From Candidatus Anammoxibacter sp. (GTDB lineage Bacteria > Planctomycetota > Brocadiia > Brocadiales > Anammoxibacteraceae): DNA of 64,000 nt. The stretch spans positions 1 to 64,000 of the forward strand of contig JAIQZQ010000038.1 in assembly GCA_021777105.1 (NCBI GenBank), given 5' to 3'. The position numbers and the translations under genes were made by a program. Below, one piece after another: positions 1 through 9,358 of this stretch. The notes beneath the pieces are model-generated. The model saw only the letters and a program-made list of their open reading frames with translations, was not told the DNA's origin and searched no databases. The first letter of the stretch is position 1; the number at the start of each line of letters is the position of its first letter.

Positions 1-701
1 ATTGTTGGCGCAAAACATCTGAACCCGGCCGCATCATCAATAGTATATTTAATAGTGAATGGCTGTTCCATTAATGCTTTTGGTATTTCCAGCAAATAGG
101 TGTCGGAGTCTATGTCCGCGCCGTAATAAAACATTTTGATATCAACATTTCCGTTTTCGTCAAAAGTTTCGGTATTGTCCCATTCATCCACACGTTTAAC
201 TTTCCTCTCGCTGCCGGAATGAATATTGAGCAGTGGAAACCCTTTATATGGTTTGCCTGCTAAACTGCCGCTTTTATTTGTGCCCAGGATTATGTCAATA
301 GCCTGTTTAACCAACAATTTTCTTTCAACCTTGTCCATCTTTTGCGTGGTTATTTGGTCAAGCAGTGCCGCTAAATCTTTTTCAGGGCCGGCTTTTTCAA
401 GCCCAATATCCGCTAAAGGAACCTCTTTGGTAAAATCAGGCGGAACATGAAGATTGAACTCAATCGGATTGCCGGTGCCGTCCACCACCGTGTTGTCGTC
501 CATTCCGGAAGCATTGGTGTTAGGTATCAGAAATGCAGTGTCCGTAGAGCCGTTAAGCGCGGGAATATCTTTTAACAACCCTGTCTCCTGGTCGAATTCC
601 GGAGCTTTAAACTCAATATCTTCCTGACTGTTAGCGATATTCAAAAAAGATGGAAATACAACAAATAATACTAAAATTGCGCTTTTCAAATAGGTTTTCA
701 T
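1..701 (-). CDS. Secreted protein of unknown function, C-terminus cut off by window edge
   Basis: An open frame on the minus strand starts at ATG 701-699, preceded by an AAAGG ribosome-binding site, and runs without a stop off the left edge, giving about 233 residues. The first ~26 residues form a Sec signal peptide (MKTYLKSAILVLFVVF core, cleavage probably near ANSQ). The mature part is acidic and carries the segments GMDDNTVVDGTGNPIEF and FDENGNVDIKMFYYGADID, which resemble extracellular beta-rich proteins. I do not recognise a family. It lies about 380 bases from the glycosyltransferase pair and is probably transcribed alone. The C-terminus is needed for any functional call. Confidence 0.7.
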   Translation of the reverse strand, partial: MKTYLKSAILVLFVVFPSFLNIANSQEDIEFKAPEFDQETGLLKDIPALNGSTDTAFLIPNTNASGMDDNTVVDGTGNPIEFNLHVPPDFTKEVPLADIGLEKAGPEKDLAALLDQITTQKMDKVERKLLVKQAIDIILGTNKSGSLAGKPYKGFPLLNIHSGSERKVKRVDEWDNTETFDENGNVDIKMFYYGADIDSDTYLLEIPKALMEQPFTIKYTIDDAAGFRCFAPT

Positions 702-1084
702 AGTTTTTCGCCTTTCATTATTAAAATTAAAGAATACTTTTTATTATCAATTATCATATTATTTCAGAAAAAAGTTTAATTTCCTATAATTATAATTCCA
801 GATTAAATTAGTGTTCCGCTCACTCCAAAACTTTTGTTTGAGGTCTAAACAATTCGAGAAACCCTGCTTTGAATGCGGTTGGTTTTAACAATGGCTGTTG
901 AGGCGTGGAGCATGGATTTTGGTATTTGGAAGGCATGTAGGGCTTTGGCCAGCGCAGTCATATAGACATCGCAAAATTTATTTTTTTAAAATGCTTCAGA
1001 TCAATCTGCAAGATGTGATCCAGCCGTGGATTTCCGAATTCTCAGCTAGTGGTTTGGTATTCAGGAGGCATATATTTCCGAGCC
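702..1084. other. Spacer without a recognisable gene
   Basis: About 380 AT-rich bases separate the start of the secreted protein from the end of the glycosyltransferase gene. A short frame near 898-1110 lacks a ribosome-binding site and protein-like composition, so I see nothing else here. The promoter of the leftmost gene should lie at 702-830. Confidence 0.5.
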
Positions 1085-1780
1085 CTAAGACGAGGATATT
1101 TTGTATTTAAGGATTGTGTAAATGATTTTTACGCCTGCGCTGATTGTGCCTTTAACCGTGCCGGTGATTTTTGAAACACCGGTGCGTTTGCGGTAACGTA
1201 CCGGTATTTCAGCTATACGCAGTTTGTTTGTGATAGCTTTTATCTGCATCTCCACCGTCCAACCAAAGTCTTTGTCCCGCATGTTTATCTGCTTTAGCGA
1301 TTTATACCGCACGGCGCGAAACGGGCCCAGGTCTGAATAGCTGTAACCCCAAAAAAGCCTGATAAGGAATGTCGCCAATTTGTTGCCTAAATATGCTTGT
1401 ATGAGCAACGCGCCTTTTTCACGAGCTCCTCTCATTCGGGAGCCAATGGTTATATCCGCTTCATTGTTGATTATTGGCGTTGTCAGTTTTCTCATATCCT
1501 CAGGGTAGTCGCTGTAATCGCCGTCTAGAAAGACGACTATGTCCGTATCTTCAGCAAGTTGCGACATGCCTCTAAGGCACGCGCTTCCATAGCCCCTGAC
1601 CGGCTCAGCAACAACAAAAGCTCCCTCTTTTTCAGCGTTTGCTACCGTGTTGTCGCTGCTTCCGTTGTCTATAACGATTATGCGGTTCGCCAAATCTTTC
1701 GGGATCTCGCTTATTACCTTGCCTATTGCGTCTTCTTCATTGTACGCGGGTATGATGACTGATATATTTAATGATGACAT
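1085..1780 (-). CDS. Family 2 glycosyltransferase (polyprenyl-phosphate sugar synthase-like)
   Basis: The 231-residue protein begins with the GT-A nucleotide-sugar fold: ISVIIPAYNEEDAIGKVI at the N-terminus, then IVIDNGSSDNT, then the DxD-type metal/nucleotide motif in FLDGDYSDYP. The segment RGYGSACLRGM and the central TIGSRMRG are typical of enzymes resembling dolichol/undecaprenyl-phosphate mannosyl- or glucosyltransferases (GT2). They transfer a sugar from a nucleotide donor to a lipid phosphate at the cytoplasmic membrane face. I chose the ATG at 1780. The frame stays open to 1945, but that extension translates an interspersed repeat. It follows a GT-C membrane glycosyltransferase, which could use the lipid-linked sugar. 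The substrate is not known. Confidence 0.85.
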   Translation of the reverse strand: MSSLNISVIIPAYNEEDAIGKVISEIPKDLANRIIVIDNGSSDNTVANAEKEGAFVVAEPVRGYGSACLRGMSQLAEDTDIVVFLDGDYSDYPEDMRKLTTPIINNEADITIGSRMRGAREKGALLIQAYLGNKLATFLIRLFWGYSYSDLGPFRAVRYKSLKQINMRDKDFGWTVEMQIKAITNKLRIAEIPVRYRKRTGVSKITGTVKGTISAGVKIIYTILKYKISSS

Positions 1781-1820
1781 TTTTTTTTTAGGTAAATTAT
1801 AAAAGAAAAAGCAATTTAGC

Positions 1821-1904
1821 CACAAAGGCACAAAGACACAAAGAAAAGCAAAGCAAAAATAATTATTGGGGAATTTTGTGTCTTTGTGTCTTTGTGCCTT
1901 AGTG
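1821..1904. repeat. Interspersed inverted repeat (CACAAAGGCACAAAG type)
   Basis: Two 23-base arms, 1821-1843 and 1882-1904, are inverted copies of one another with one mismatch, separated by a 38-base AT-rich loop. The right arm contributes the last codons and the TAG stop of the upstream gene (stop complement near 1899). Related fragments appear near 27778 and 31858. This looks like a mobile or repetitive intergenic hairpin rather than a terminator, although it could act as one. Confidence 0.75.
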
Positions 1905-3392
1905 CTCTGTTTTCGCTTGTTTCCGCATGTTCTGAAAAAATTCATAAATCAACAACAAGTAAAAAGGCGCATATTCAGGTATTTTCAGCCAATGCACCTC
2001 TTTCCATACCCATTCGCCTTCATATTCAATTAATGATGAGAACAATGAGTGGTTCATAAAATAGTAGCATATCAATGTGCCGGTAAGTATCAACCACGCT
2101 TTGCTGTGGTTAAAACATAAGAAAGGGACTATCCATGTAAAATACCACGGATGCGCGGTTGGAGTTAGTATCAAAAACGTCCCAATGGCAAAAAATGACA
2201 ATCTTATAATATTGTCGTTATTTATTATAATTTGCTCGGGACTTGCGGATAGCTGATTATTGTCAGGCCTCCACCATATTAAAAAGTTGCCTTTCCCAAA
2301 ATATCGTTTATACAAATATATAAGAACTCCTCCAAAAATCCCTGAAGTAATTAATTTTTCAATTAAAGGGTAATCCGGCAATAAGCTATGTATCACAAAA
2401 TGGGCTGAATCATTGTAGTGAAATTTTGAGCCAAAATGAAAAAGCGTTGTAAACAGACCTTTGCCGGCGCCGACAAACGGCAGGTAGCAAGCCCCAATTA
2501 CGGCAAACACTACAAAGATGTATTTTGGCTTTTTTCCAATAAGGAAGAACGGCAGCACAATCACTGATATAAACTTTGAGACAACCGCCAGGCTTATGGC
2601 TACAACCGGCGCCAATACCCCGCGCTTTGCGTAGAGGTATAACGCCAATACTACAAAAAATATCTGGAGTGAATCACAATGCCCGCGCGCGGCAAAACTT
2701 ATCAACGGCAATGGACTCCACGCATAAATCAAAACTTTACAGGCGTTTTTACCCTGCAATTTCAAAAGACGTATTATTATAAATATCAATAGAAATTCAA
2801 AAAACAGGAACACTGACTTCATCGCAATAAGAGAGTGCGAAACAACGTCGCCCAACGCAAACATCAGCAAAGATAGCGGTGGATAGATTGTGGTCAGATC
2901 CTTATGGTTAATGCCGGCGTATAGATCATCCCTGAAATGGGCAAGAGTTTCTGAATTTGGAGGCAAAAGGTATGGATTGATTCCGTTAAGTTGCAGCTTG
3001 CCTTCCCAAATATAGCGGTATATATCATCCGACGGCGCCGCAGGCATAAGCGTAAATCTGAATATGACGGAAAAAGCTATAATTATCCAAAACGCGGTTT
3101 TGTCCGATGATTCACCATCCTTTGCAACTCTAAACGCTAATAAGATATACGCAACAAAAGCGATAGTGTAGCAAACGGCAAACATGGGTATGTCGTTCTT
3201 AATATCGCCGATACCGGTAATCAAAACGCACATAGCCTCAATAATAAACCCTGAGATTAATAAATATATTGTTTGTTTGTTCAAAACTAATTTAAAAGCG
3301 CGCCCATGAAGGGACGCTAAAAGAGATGAAATTAAAAAGTAAGCAGGCCTAAAAATCGAAGCAATAATAGAATAATAAAAAACAATATTCAA
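1899..3392 (-). CDS. Polytopic GT-C glycosyltransferase (GT87/mannosyltransferase-like)
   Basis: A 497-residue protein with about ten or more hydrophobic segments throughout. Diagnostic stretches are the first-loop SDDIYRYIWEGKLQLNG, followed by NPYLLPP and IYPPLS. These match the DxD-like loop and following conserved region of DUF2029/GT87 and related polyprenol-phosphate-mannose-dependent transferases. Such enzymes use a lipid-linked sugar on the outer face of the inner membrane. The start is a TTG at 3392; other in-frame starts are possible because the first ~25 residues are weakly supported. Its final codons lie in an interspersed repeat, so the C-terminus may have been altered by repeat insertion. 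Probably co-transcribed with the downstream GT2 gene. Confidence 0.8.
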   Translation of the reverse strand: MNIVFYYSIIASIFRPAYFLISSLLASLHGRAFKLVLNKQTIYLLISGFIIEAMCVLITGIGDIKNDIPMFAVCYTIAFVAYILLAFRVAKDGESSDKTAFWIIIAFSVIFRFTLMPAAPSDDIYRYIWEGKLQLNGINPYLLPPNSETLAHFRDDLYAGINHKDLTTIYPPLSLLMFALGDVVSHSLIAMKSVFLFFEFLLIFIIIRLLKLQGKNACKVLIYAWSPLPLISFAARGHCDSLQIFFVVLALYLYAKRGVLAPVVAISLAVVSKFISVIVLPFFLIGKKPKYIFVVFAVIGACYLPFVGAGKGLFTTLFHFGSKFHYNDSAHFVIHSLLPDYPLIEKLITSGIFGGVLIYLYKRYFGKGNFLIWWRPDNNQLSASPEQIIINNDNIIRLSFFAIGTFLILTPTAHPWYFTWIVPFLCFNHSKAWLILTGTLICYYFMNHSLFSSLIEYEGEWVWKEVHWLKIPEYAPFYLLLIYEFFQNMRKQAKTEH

Positions 3393-3610
3393 GTTTTTTC
3401 ATAATTTTCCACGTGTAGTCTTCATCTGTTTATTCGGAAATCGTGGTTCTCCTTAAAGATGTGGTTACTAAGTTGGCAAGTGTTTAAAGCGGAAGTGTAA
3501 AAGCCGTTTTTTTATTATTAATGATAGAAAAAACAAGGGAATGTAAATTGTTGATTTAAGATGATGTCTATTATAGCCTGATTGTGATTGCCTGGCGCAT
3601 TCACGCAATC

Positions 3611-5722
3611 CTAAAACTTGTATTCCAGTTCCAGGTAAAATGTTCTGCCGGGGCGTGGGAGGTCGGTGGATATTGTGTTTATTTGGGCGGGGTCGTCGTA
3701 TTTTTTGTCTAAAAGGTTAAACAGGGAGCCTTTAATTTTCATGTCATTAAAGAACTCCTTTGCTATTAATGTTAGGTTTACAATAGCGTATCCCGGCGAA
3801 TCAGATCTGGCGTCCTTTTCCGCGCGTGCACGGTCGCCGCTGATAAAAGCGTGCAGGTTTGCGTTTAAATATTTTGTTATTGCCGCGTTAACGCCTATAT
3901 TTCCCTTATGTTTTGGAACATCCGGCAAAGGGTCGCCTTTTGATTCAGCATCCTGATATGTGTAATTGGCAAAAACATACGCGTCGTTCCAATAATTTGC
4001 AAGATCGGCTTTTACCTCAAATTCAATCCCCTGTATGTTTGAGCCTCCCTGGTTTTCAAACACCGGCACAGTTCCGGAGCTGTTCGGCGAGCCGGCGGCA
4101 ATCTCATCCCTAATAACGTTAAAGAAATAGTTAACATTAGCGCTTATTTTATTTGTAAATTTATGCCCAAGCCCCACTTCATATGTTCTTATTGTTTCAG
4201 GTTTCAGGTTAGGATTGCCTTCTAAAACAGGATTGTTTATTACATACAGTTCATTAAAAGCCGGCGCCCGAAACGCCTGGCCGTATAATATTTTTAGCGT
4301 ATAGTCATCAAGGAAATCCCAGATCAAACCCGTCCTTGGGTTTGTTGTGCCTTCAAAATCACTGTAATGGTCGTGCCTTACGCCAAATGTGAAAGAGAGA
4401 TTGCCGGCAATGTTCCATTTGTCTTGCAGGTAAATAGCCCACACCTGTCGATACACACGTCTGATCCAGTTTGTGTCGGAAACATCTTGTATTGACCCAA
4501 GGGATGCGCTGTTTGGCGGATTAAAATTGGCGTGAAATGTGACATTGTCCTGCTTTTCCCATTTGTAATCAAATCCAAGCGTAAATGTGTTATTCTCTGA
4601 AATTTCATAATCCATCTGTATTTCAGCGCCTAACCGTCTATTTGTTGTTACGCCCCGCGCCAGCATACCGTCAGGGAACTCTTCAATATCGCCGTCACCA
4701 TCAACATCAGAGGGTATTGCAAATCCATCCGGGAACGGTTGCACAAAGAACTCTATATCGTATTGATCATAATAGACGCGCGGTTTTATTGAGAGCTTCT
4801 CTCCAACATCAAAATTATAATTTATCTCGCCCATGGCAAAATTGAATTTGTTTTCGCCGTCTTCCGTTAAAACAAAGTTTGATCCCGTAAACGGCTCAAC
4901 ATCCTTATTCATATATTTGCCGATAAAATTAATATTCTTGTATGTTGACTTTAGATACAGATCCAACTTGTTCCGGCTGTCATCCGTATCGCCGGGCGTA
5001 ATCGAAAACGGTTGCCCAACCATGGGGTCTTTTTTAATTGTTTCGCTAAACCCGTTTGTATTATAGTAATCGGCAAAGCCTGAAACATCCACTCCGCGCA
5101 ACGATTTGCCAAAAGATACGCTGTATTCCTGTGTATCATATGTTCCAAATCCAGCGGCAACTTCTATACCGTCAAGATCGGAAGCGTCTTTAGTAATAAT
5201 ATTTATAACGGCCAAAAAAGAGTTTGCCCCATATAGAGCGGAACCCGGCCCTCTGATTATCTCTATTTTTTCTACATTTCGCAAAGGGAGATCGTCAAAA
5301 AAGAAGTCTGTGCCGCCGCTATACGGCGCGTTAAGAGTATGTCCGTCTATAAGGACTTTGATCCTGTCCGTTGCCTCGCGCACGCCTCTAGCCCCCACAT
5401 TTATATCTCCAAAATCGCCGGCTTTAATAAGGTCAAAGCCTGGGACAATACGCAGAATATCAGTCAAGGTTTTGGCCCCGATATTTTCAATCTCTTCACT
5501 AGTGATAACTGTGATAATGGAAGGGGCTCGGGTTGCTTTTTCTTCCCTTTTTGAAGCAATGGCGACATATTGCTCTTCTAAAATGAAAATAAATTCATCT
5601 TCAAGCCCCTCTATATCATTAAAAACTATTTGCGTTGAGAAACACGAACGGTTTTGAAATGCGGTTGATATGAATAAGCAGGCAATTACAATTGAAATGA
5701 ATTTATAAATTTCTCTTTTCAA
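3611..5722 (-). CDS. TonB-dependent outer-membrane receptor
   Basis: About 703 residues with an N-terminal signal peptide (FISIVIACLFISTAF). A plug domain follows at roughly 45-165, with SIITVITSEEIENIGAKTL, the GARGV motif and the conserved IEIIRGPGSALYGANSFLAV. A 22-strand-type beta barrel follows, with QAFRAPAFNELY and PNLKPETIRTYEVG, and it ends in an aromatic residue (LEYKF). The size and plug resemble BtuB/siderophore-type receptors, which import ligands using the proton motive force through TonB. An extracellular loop contains an acidic Ca-binding-like stretch DVDGDGDIEE. I chose the TTG at 5722 because GGAAG lies just upstream; a TTG at 5734 is the alternative. No TonB-box or ligand can be assigned, and no riboswitch was recognised upstream. 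Confidence 0.93.
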   Translation of the reverse strand: MKREIYKFISIVIACLFISTAFQNRSCFSTQIVFNDIEGLEDEFIFILEEQYVAIASKREEKATRAPSIITVITSEEIENIGAKTLTDILRIVPGFDLIKAGDFGDINVGARGVREATDRIKVLIDGHTLNAPYSGGTDFFFDDLPLRNVEKIEIIRGPGSALYGANSFLAVINIITKDASDLDGIEVAAGFGTYDTQEYSVSFGKSLRGVDVSGFADYYNTNGFSETIKKDPMVGQPFSITPGDTDDSRNKLDLYLKSTYKNINFIGKYMNKDVEPFTGSNFVLTEDGENKFNFAMGEINYNFDVGEKLSIKPRVYYDQYDIEFFVQPFPDGFAIPSDVDGDGDIEEFPDGMLARGVTTNRRLGAEIQMDYEISENNTFTLGFDYKWEKQDNVTFHANFNPPNSASLGSIQDVSDTNWIRRVYRQVWAIYLQDKWNIAGNLSFTFGVRHDHYSDFEGTTNPRTGLIWDFLDDYTLKILYGQAFRAPAFNELYVINNPVLEGNPNLKPETIRTYEVGLGHKFTNKISANVNYFFNVIRDEIAAGSPNSSGTVPVFENQGGSNIQGIEFEVKADLANYWNDAYVFANYTYQDAESKGDPLPDVPKHKGNIGVNAAITKYLNANLHAFISGDRARAEKDARSDSPGYAIVNLTLIAKEFFNDMKIKGSLFNLLDKKYDDPAQINTISTDLPRPGRTFYLELEYKF

Positions 5723-5952
5723 AGAATCTTCCAATTAAAAATGATATTGGTTTGTTATTATATGTCTGTAAATTTACGCAATCCCATGAATCTAACAAAA
5801 ATGTCAAATGTATTCAAATAATAAACGCTAATTTTACAACCGTAGCGCCGTATTAAAATAGCTGGATTTGTTTTTGACTTATGGCATGCCGGCGATTATA
5901 TTAAAACCTTTATTAATTTACACAATCGTCAAACTAATTGCGGGAGAGAATT

Positions 5953-6819
5953 ATGTCTACTATAAACAATTTGTATTCGCAAATGATTGATGCCATGGGC
6001 GTTGAGGATCTGGAAATTCCAATGAACGCGGTCAAGTTTTACACTAATGACGACACAATACCGGATCAGGTTATGGAGAATCACCCTTCCATATCGCTTA
6101 CAAGCTGCCAGGCTGCTAAACAGGCTTGTTTAGGCGACGCGGCGCTTTTGACTAAAGACAATATCGGGTGCATTGCGGCTGCTATAACGTTTGGATTGGT
6201 GGATAAAAACCAGGAGACTCCGTTGGAAGGCGCAAGGGTTTACACTGAGATAATGCATGACCAGTCCGGGCTGGGCAATGATTTTAAGGCGCCTTCGCCA
6301 AAAGATTTTACAGACGGCATTGTTTACGCGTGCAAAGACGCCGGGCGGCCTGATTTCGCGCTATTCGGCAAGGATGATTCAGGACGTTTTAAGGACGCTG
6401 AAACCGCGAAAAAGGCTATGGCTGATATGCTTGCTATACAGCCGCCAACAACAAAAGGGGTGTTTTTATACTCAAGGGAGTATGATGATATTGATCTGAT
6501 TCCGGATGTTGTTCTGCTAAACGTTCGTCCTGTTGAGTTGACGCGCATTATCCAGGCGTATCAGTTTAACACCGGCAAACGGGTTAACGCTAGCATGGGG
6601 GGGCTAAGGGTTATAAATTCAGACCTTATTGTCCGGCCATATTTAACAAAGGAACTGAATGTTTCCACTTATTGCCTGGGCGCCAGGCTTATTGCCGAAT
6701 ACGAGCCCAACCGCCTTGGCGTTGGGATGCCGTTTAACATATTTGAGGAGATTGTAAAAGGCATGGCCGACTCTAAGACAGGATTTCCATTCCCAAATTA
6801 TCCCGGCGCAAAGGAATAA
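5953..6819 (+). CDS. DUF169 family protein
   Basis: The 288-residue protein belongs to the DUF169 (COG2043) family, found in anaerobic bacteria and archaea. Recognition rests on the N-terminal third, with spaced Cys residues in TSCQAAKQACLG and the DNIGCIAAAITFGL segment, and on the C-terminal GVGMPFNIFEEIVKGM. No biochemical role is established; the conserved cysteines could bind a metal or iron-sulfur centre (inference). I chose ATG 5953 because GGGAG lies seven bases upstream; a longer TTG-initiated form would swallow this ribosome-binding site. The gene ends 23 bases before the DsrC-desulfurase fusion and is almost certainly in one operon with it. Confidence 0.85.
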   Translation: MSTINNLYSQMIDAMGVEDLEIPMNAVKFYTNDDTIPDQVMENHPSISLTSCQAAKQACLGDAALLTKDNIGCIAAAITFGLVDKNQETPLEGARVYTEIMHDQSGLGNDFKAPSPKDFTDGIVYACKDAGRPDFALFGKDDSGRFKDAETAKKAMADMLAIQPPTTKGVFLYSREYDDIDLIPDVVLLNVRPVELTRIIQAYQFNTGKRVNASMGGLRVINSDLIVRPYLTKELNVSTYCLGARLIAEYEPNRLGVGMPFNIFEEIVKGMADSKTGFPFPNYPGAKE

Positions 6820-6842
6820 ACCCTCTTCTCAGGATTTTCAAT

Positions 6843-8276
6843 ATGAACAATTTGACAAAGACATTAATAAACCGCATGTCAATGGTGACAAACACCGTTT
6901 TGACCGAGCGCCACATGCAACTGCTTGAGTACGCGTATAACTATTATGAGAAAAACAGGGTCGGGCCTTTGTATCAAAACCTTAAAAGGGCAACCGGCGC
7001 CACAAACAAAGAGATTGACGATCTGTTTCCATACGGGTTAACATCCCTGTACACTTGGGTGGGCATACCTATTCAATCAACCAATAGTTTGTGCAAGCCA
7101 ATGGCCACGGTTGAAGTTGAGGATTTTAGAGAGGTTTATCTGGATCACAATGCCACTACGTTTGTCCGCGATGAAGTTCAGGAGTGTTTAAAAGAGTATT
7201 ACGGTGGGTTGCTCGGTTTTGGAAACCCAAGCAGCAGCACAAATCTGGGGAAAAACGCGCACAATATTATAAGAAACGCCCGCGAGCAAATCGCGCGTTG
7301 TATTGATGTTGCGTCGGACGAGATAGTTTTTACCGGATGCGGTTCCGAAGCCAATAATATGGCTATAAAAGGGATAGCGTTTAAATACCTTAAAGATAAA
7401 GGCCACATAATCACTAGCAGGGTTGAGCACCCGTCAATTCTGAAAACCATGGGTTATTTGGAAGAGATAGGTTTTGAAGTTGATTACCTCGGCATAGACG
7501 CGTCCGGTCGCGTTTCGCCCGGCGATGTGAAGGAAAAAATATGCAAGAACACTATACTTGTTTCAATAATGGCGGCGAATAACGAGATTGGAACAGTTAA
7601 TCCCATTAGCGAAATCGGCGAAATTTGCAAACAAGCGAACGTTCCGCTTATGACTGATGCTATTCAGGCATATGGAAAGATAGATTTAAAACCAAAGGAT
7701 TGGGGCGTGTCGTTAATGTCCATCTCCGGGCACAAACTTTACGCGCCAAAAGGAGTAGGGGGGCTCTTTATAAATAGCGGGATTGAACTTGTGCCGCTGA
7801 TTCACGGCGGCGGGCAGGAATTTGAAAAACGCTCGGGCACTGAAAATGTGGGGTCGATTATGGCTTTTGGTCTGGCCGCCGAGTTGGCCCATAAAAACAT
7901 GGCTGCTGAAACCGCGCGTTTGCTGGAATTAAGAGGCTACTTTATAGATGAATTGCGCAAAATTGAGCCCGGAATAATAATAAACGGCTCTTTGGATGAG
8001 CGCATTCCAAACAATCTTAACATAGGTTTTCCAGGCATAGACAGCGGCTCGCTATTGTTGAGCCTCAATCAGATAGGCGTTTACGTTTCCGCCGGTTCCG
8101 CGTGCAGCGCGGGAAGCAACGAATCCTCATACGTTATTAAAGAACTTGGCGTAGACACAAACCGCTACGGCATAATTCGCTTTAGTTTTGGCCTGCCCAA
8201 CACAAAAGACGATCTGGAATACCTCTTTAAATACCTGCCCACAATCCTTGATCAAATTAAATCAGGCAAGCTGTAG
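6843..8276 (+). CDS. DsrC/TusE-like domain fused to NifS/IscS-type cysteine desulfurase
   Basis: The protein has 477 residues, about 80-90 more than a normal IscS/NifS. Residues 20-86 look like the sulfur-relay protein DsrC/TusE: LTERHMQLLEYAYNYYEK, the LFPYG motif, the GIP segment, and a Cys at 84 matching the penultimate-type reactive Cys of DsrC. Residues 98-470 form a class V PLP enzyme: YLDHNATT, GSEANN (~167-172), EHPS with PLP-stacking His196, Asp272, Schiff-base Lys298 (SGHKLYAPKG), and the persulfide-forming Cys421 in SAGSACSAGS. The desulfurase takes sulfur from cysteine; the fused domain may receive it directly (inference). It shares an operon with a DUF169 protein. All catalytic residues are present. 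Confidence 0.93.
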   Translation: MNNLTKTLINRMSMVTNTVLTERHMQLLEYAYNYYEKNRVGPLYQNLKRATGATNKEIDDLFPYGLTSLYTWVGIPIQSTNSLCKPMATVEVEDFREVYLDHNATTFVRDEVQECLKEYYGGLLGFGNPSSSTNLGKNAHNIIRNAREQIARCIDVASDEIVFTGCGSEANNMAIKGIAFKYLKDKGHIITSRVEHPSILKTMGYLEEIGFEVDYLGIDASGRVSPGDVKEKICKNTILVSIMAANNEIGTVNPISEIGEICKQANVPLMTDAIQAYGKIDLKPKDWGVSLMSISGHKLYAPKGVGGLFINSGIELVPLIHGGGQEFEKRSGTENVGSIMAFGLAAELAHKNMAAETARLLELRGYFIDELRKIEPGIIINGSLDERIPNNLNIGFPGIDSGSLLLSLNQIGVYVSAGSACSAGSNESSYVIKELGVDTNRYGIIRFSFGLPNTKDDLEYLFKYLPTILDQIKSGKL

Positions 8277-8490
8277 GCAAACAAATACTCAAATGAGCGA
8301 TTTAATTAAAAAAGAAGAAATCATTTTGGTTACAAAGCCACAGCTTCAAGTTCAATAATTGTCATTTTTACCGGCATGGTCTCAACGGGCTAACGGCGTA
8401 TTTTTTGAGCGTTTATTGTCAACTGATTATCGTATCTGTTTTCAGCAAACTCCCTCCGTAGCTTATTTACGCATTAGGTGATAAAATACA

Positions 8491-9207
8491 ATGAATAGTA
8501 AATGGCAAACACAAGAACTTAGCAAAGCTTATCTGGATGGCGTTCAAGGCGCTATTCCTTCTGCCGGCGCTCAACTTGAAGTATTGCTTAAAATAGCGCT
8601 GTTTTGGAATCCAGAAATCAGAAATGTTATGGACTTAGGATGTGGCGACGGCATTTTAGGCCGAACGGTCAAAACGGAATTTCCTGGTGCTCAAATGTAT
8701 TTTATTGACTTCTCAGAGCCGATGTTGGATGCCGCGAAGAATAAGATTCAAGTTGATGACTCAATCAATTTTATTAAGTCTGATTTCTCATCATCAAACT
8801 GGAAAACACAATTCAGTGAGAAATTTGACCTTATTATTTCCGGGTTCTCTATTCACCATCAACCGAATGAAAGAAAGAAGACGCTTTATCGCGAGATATA
8901 TGAGCTTCTCAATCCAAGAGGTATTTTTCTAAATCTTGAACATGTCGCGTCGGCAACCGAAGAAGTAGAAAAGATATTTGATGACTACTTCATAGATCAT
9001 TTATATTCTTTTCATAATAATAACGGACAGTCGACAGAAAGAGAAGCGATTGCGGATGAGTTCTATAACCGGCCGGATAAAGCGGAAAATATCTTAGCTC
9101 CGGTAGATGTTCAGTGTGAATGGTTGCGTGATATTGGATACCGAGATGTTGATTGTTTCTTCAAGACTTTTGAATTAGCTTTGTTTGGCGGCCGAAAAAT
9201 CATCTAA
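8491..9207 (+). CDS. Class I SAM-dependent methyltransferase
   Basis: The 238-residue protein has the Rossmann SAM-binding motif I VMDLGCGDGILGRTV near residues 47-61, the acidic ribose-binding end of strand 2 in YFIDFSEPMLDAA, and a motif IV region LIISGFSIHHQP typical of small-molecule methyltransferases. The substrate cannot be read from the sequence. It is preceded by an AGGTG-like ribosome-binding site and stands alone between the desulfurase operon and an HNH gene. Confidence 0.85.
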   Translation: MNSKWQTQELSKAYLDGVQGAIPSAGAQLEVLLKIALFWNPEIRNVMDLGCGDGILGRTVKTEFPGAQMYFIDFSEPMLDAAKNKIQVDDSINFIKSDFSSSNWKTQFSEKFDLIISGFSIHHQPNERKKTLYREIYELLNPRGIFLNLEHVASATEEVEKIFDDYFIDHLYSFHNNNGQSTEREAIADEFYNRPDKAENILAPVDVQCEWLRDIGYRDVDCFFKTFELALFGGRKII

Positions 9208-9358
9208 TCTGAAAACTCAGCCGGATGCAAAAAGCGCGGCGACAGATCATAACGTTGCCGCCAAAAGTAAGAATATATGGCGTTAAAATCAAAATAAACG
9301 AAACTCAACAAAACTAAAGAAATAGCATAAGCAAAATAAAAAAAGATGAAAATATCGC

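Noticed and set aside
1781-1945. N-terminal extension of the GT2 gene
   Set aside because: It translates the CACAAAG-type inverted repeat; the GT2 fold begins right after the ATG at 1780.
5106-5657. 183-codon plus-strand frame inside the TonB receptor
   Set aside because: Antisense shadow of the plug domain, with no ribosome-binding site.
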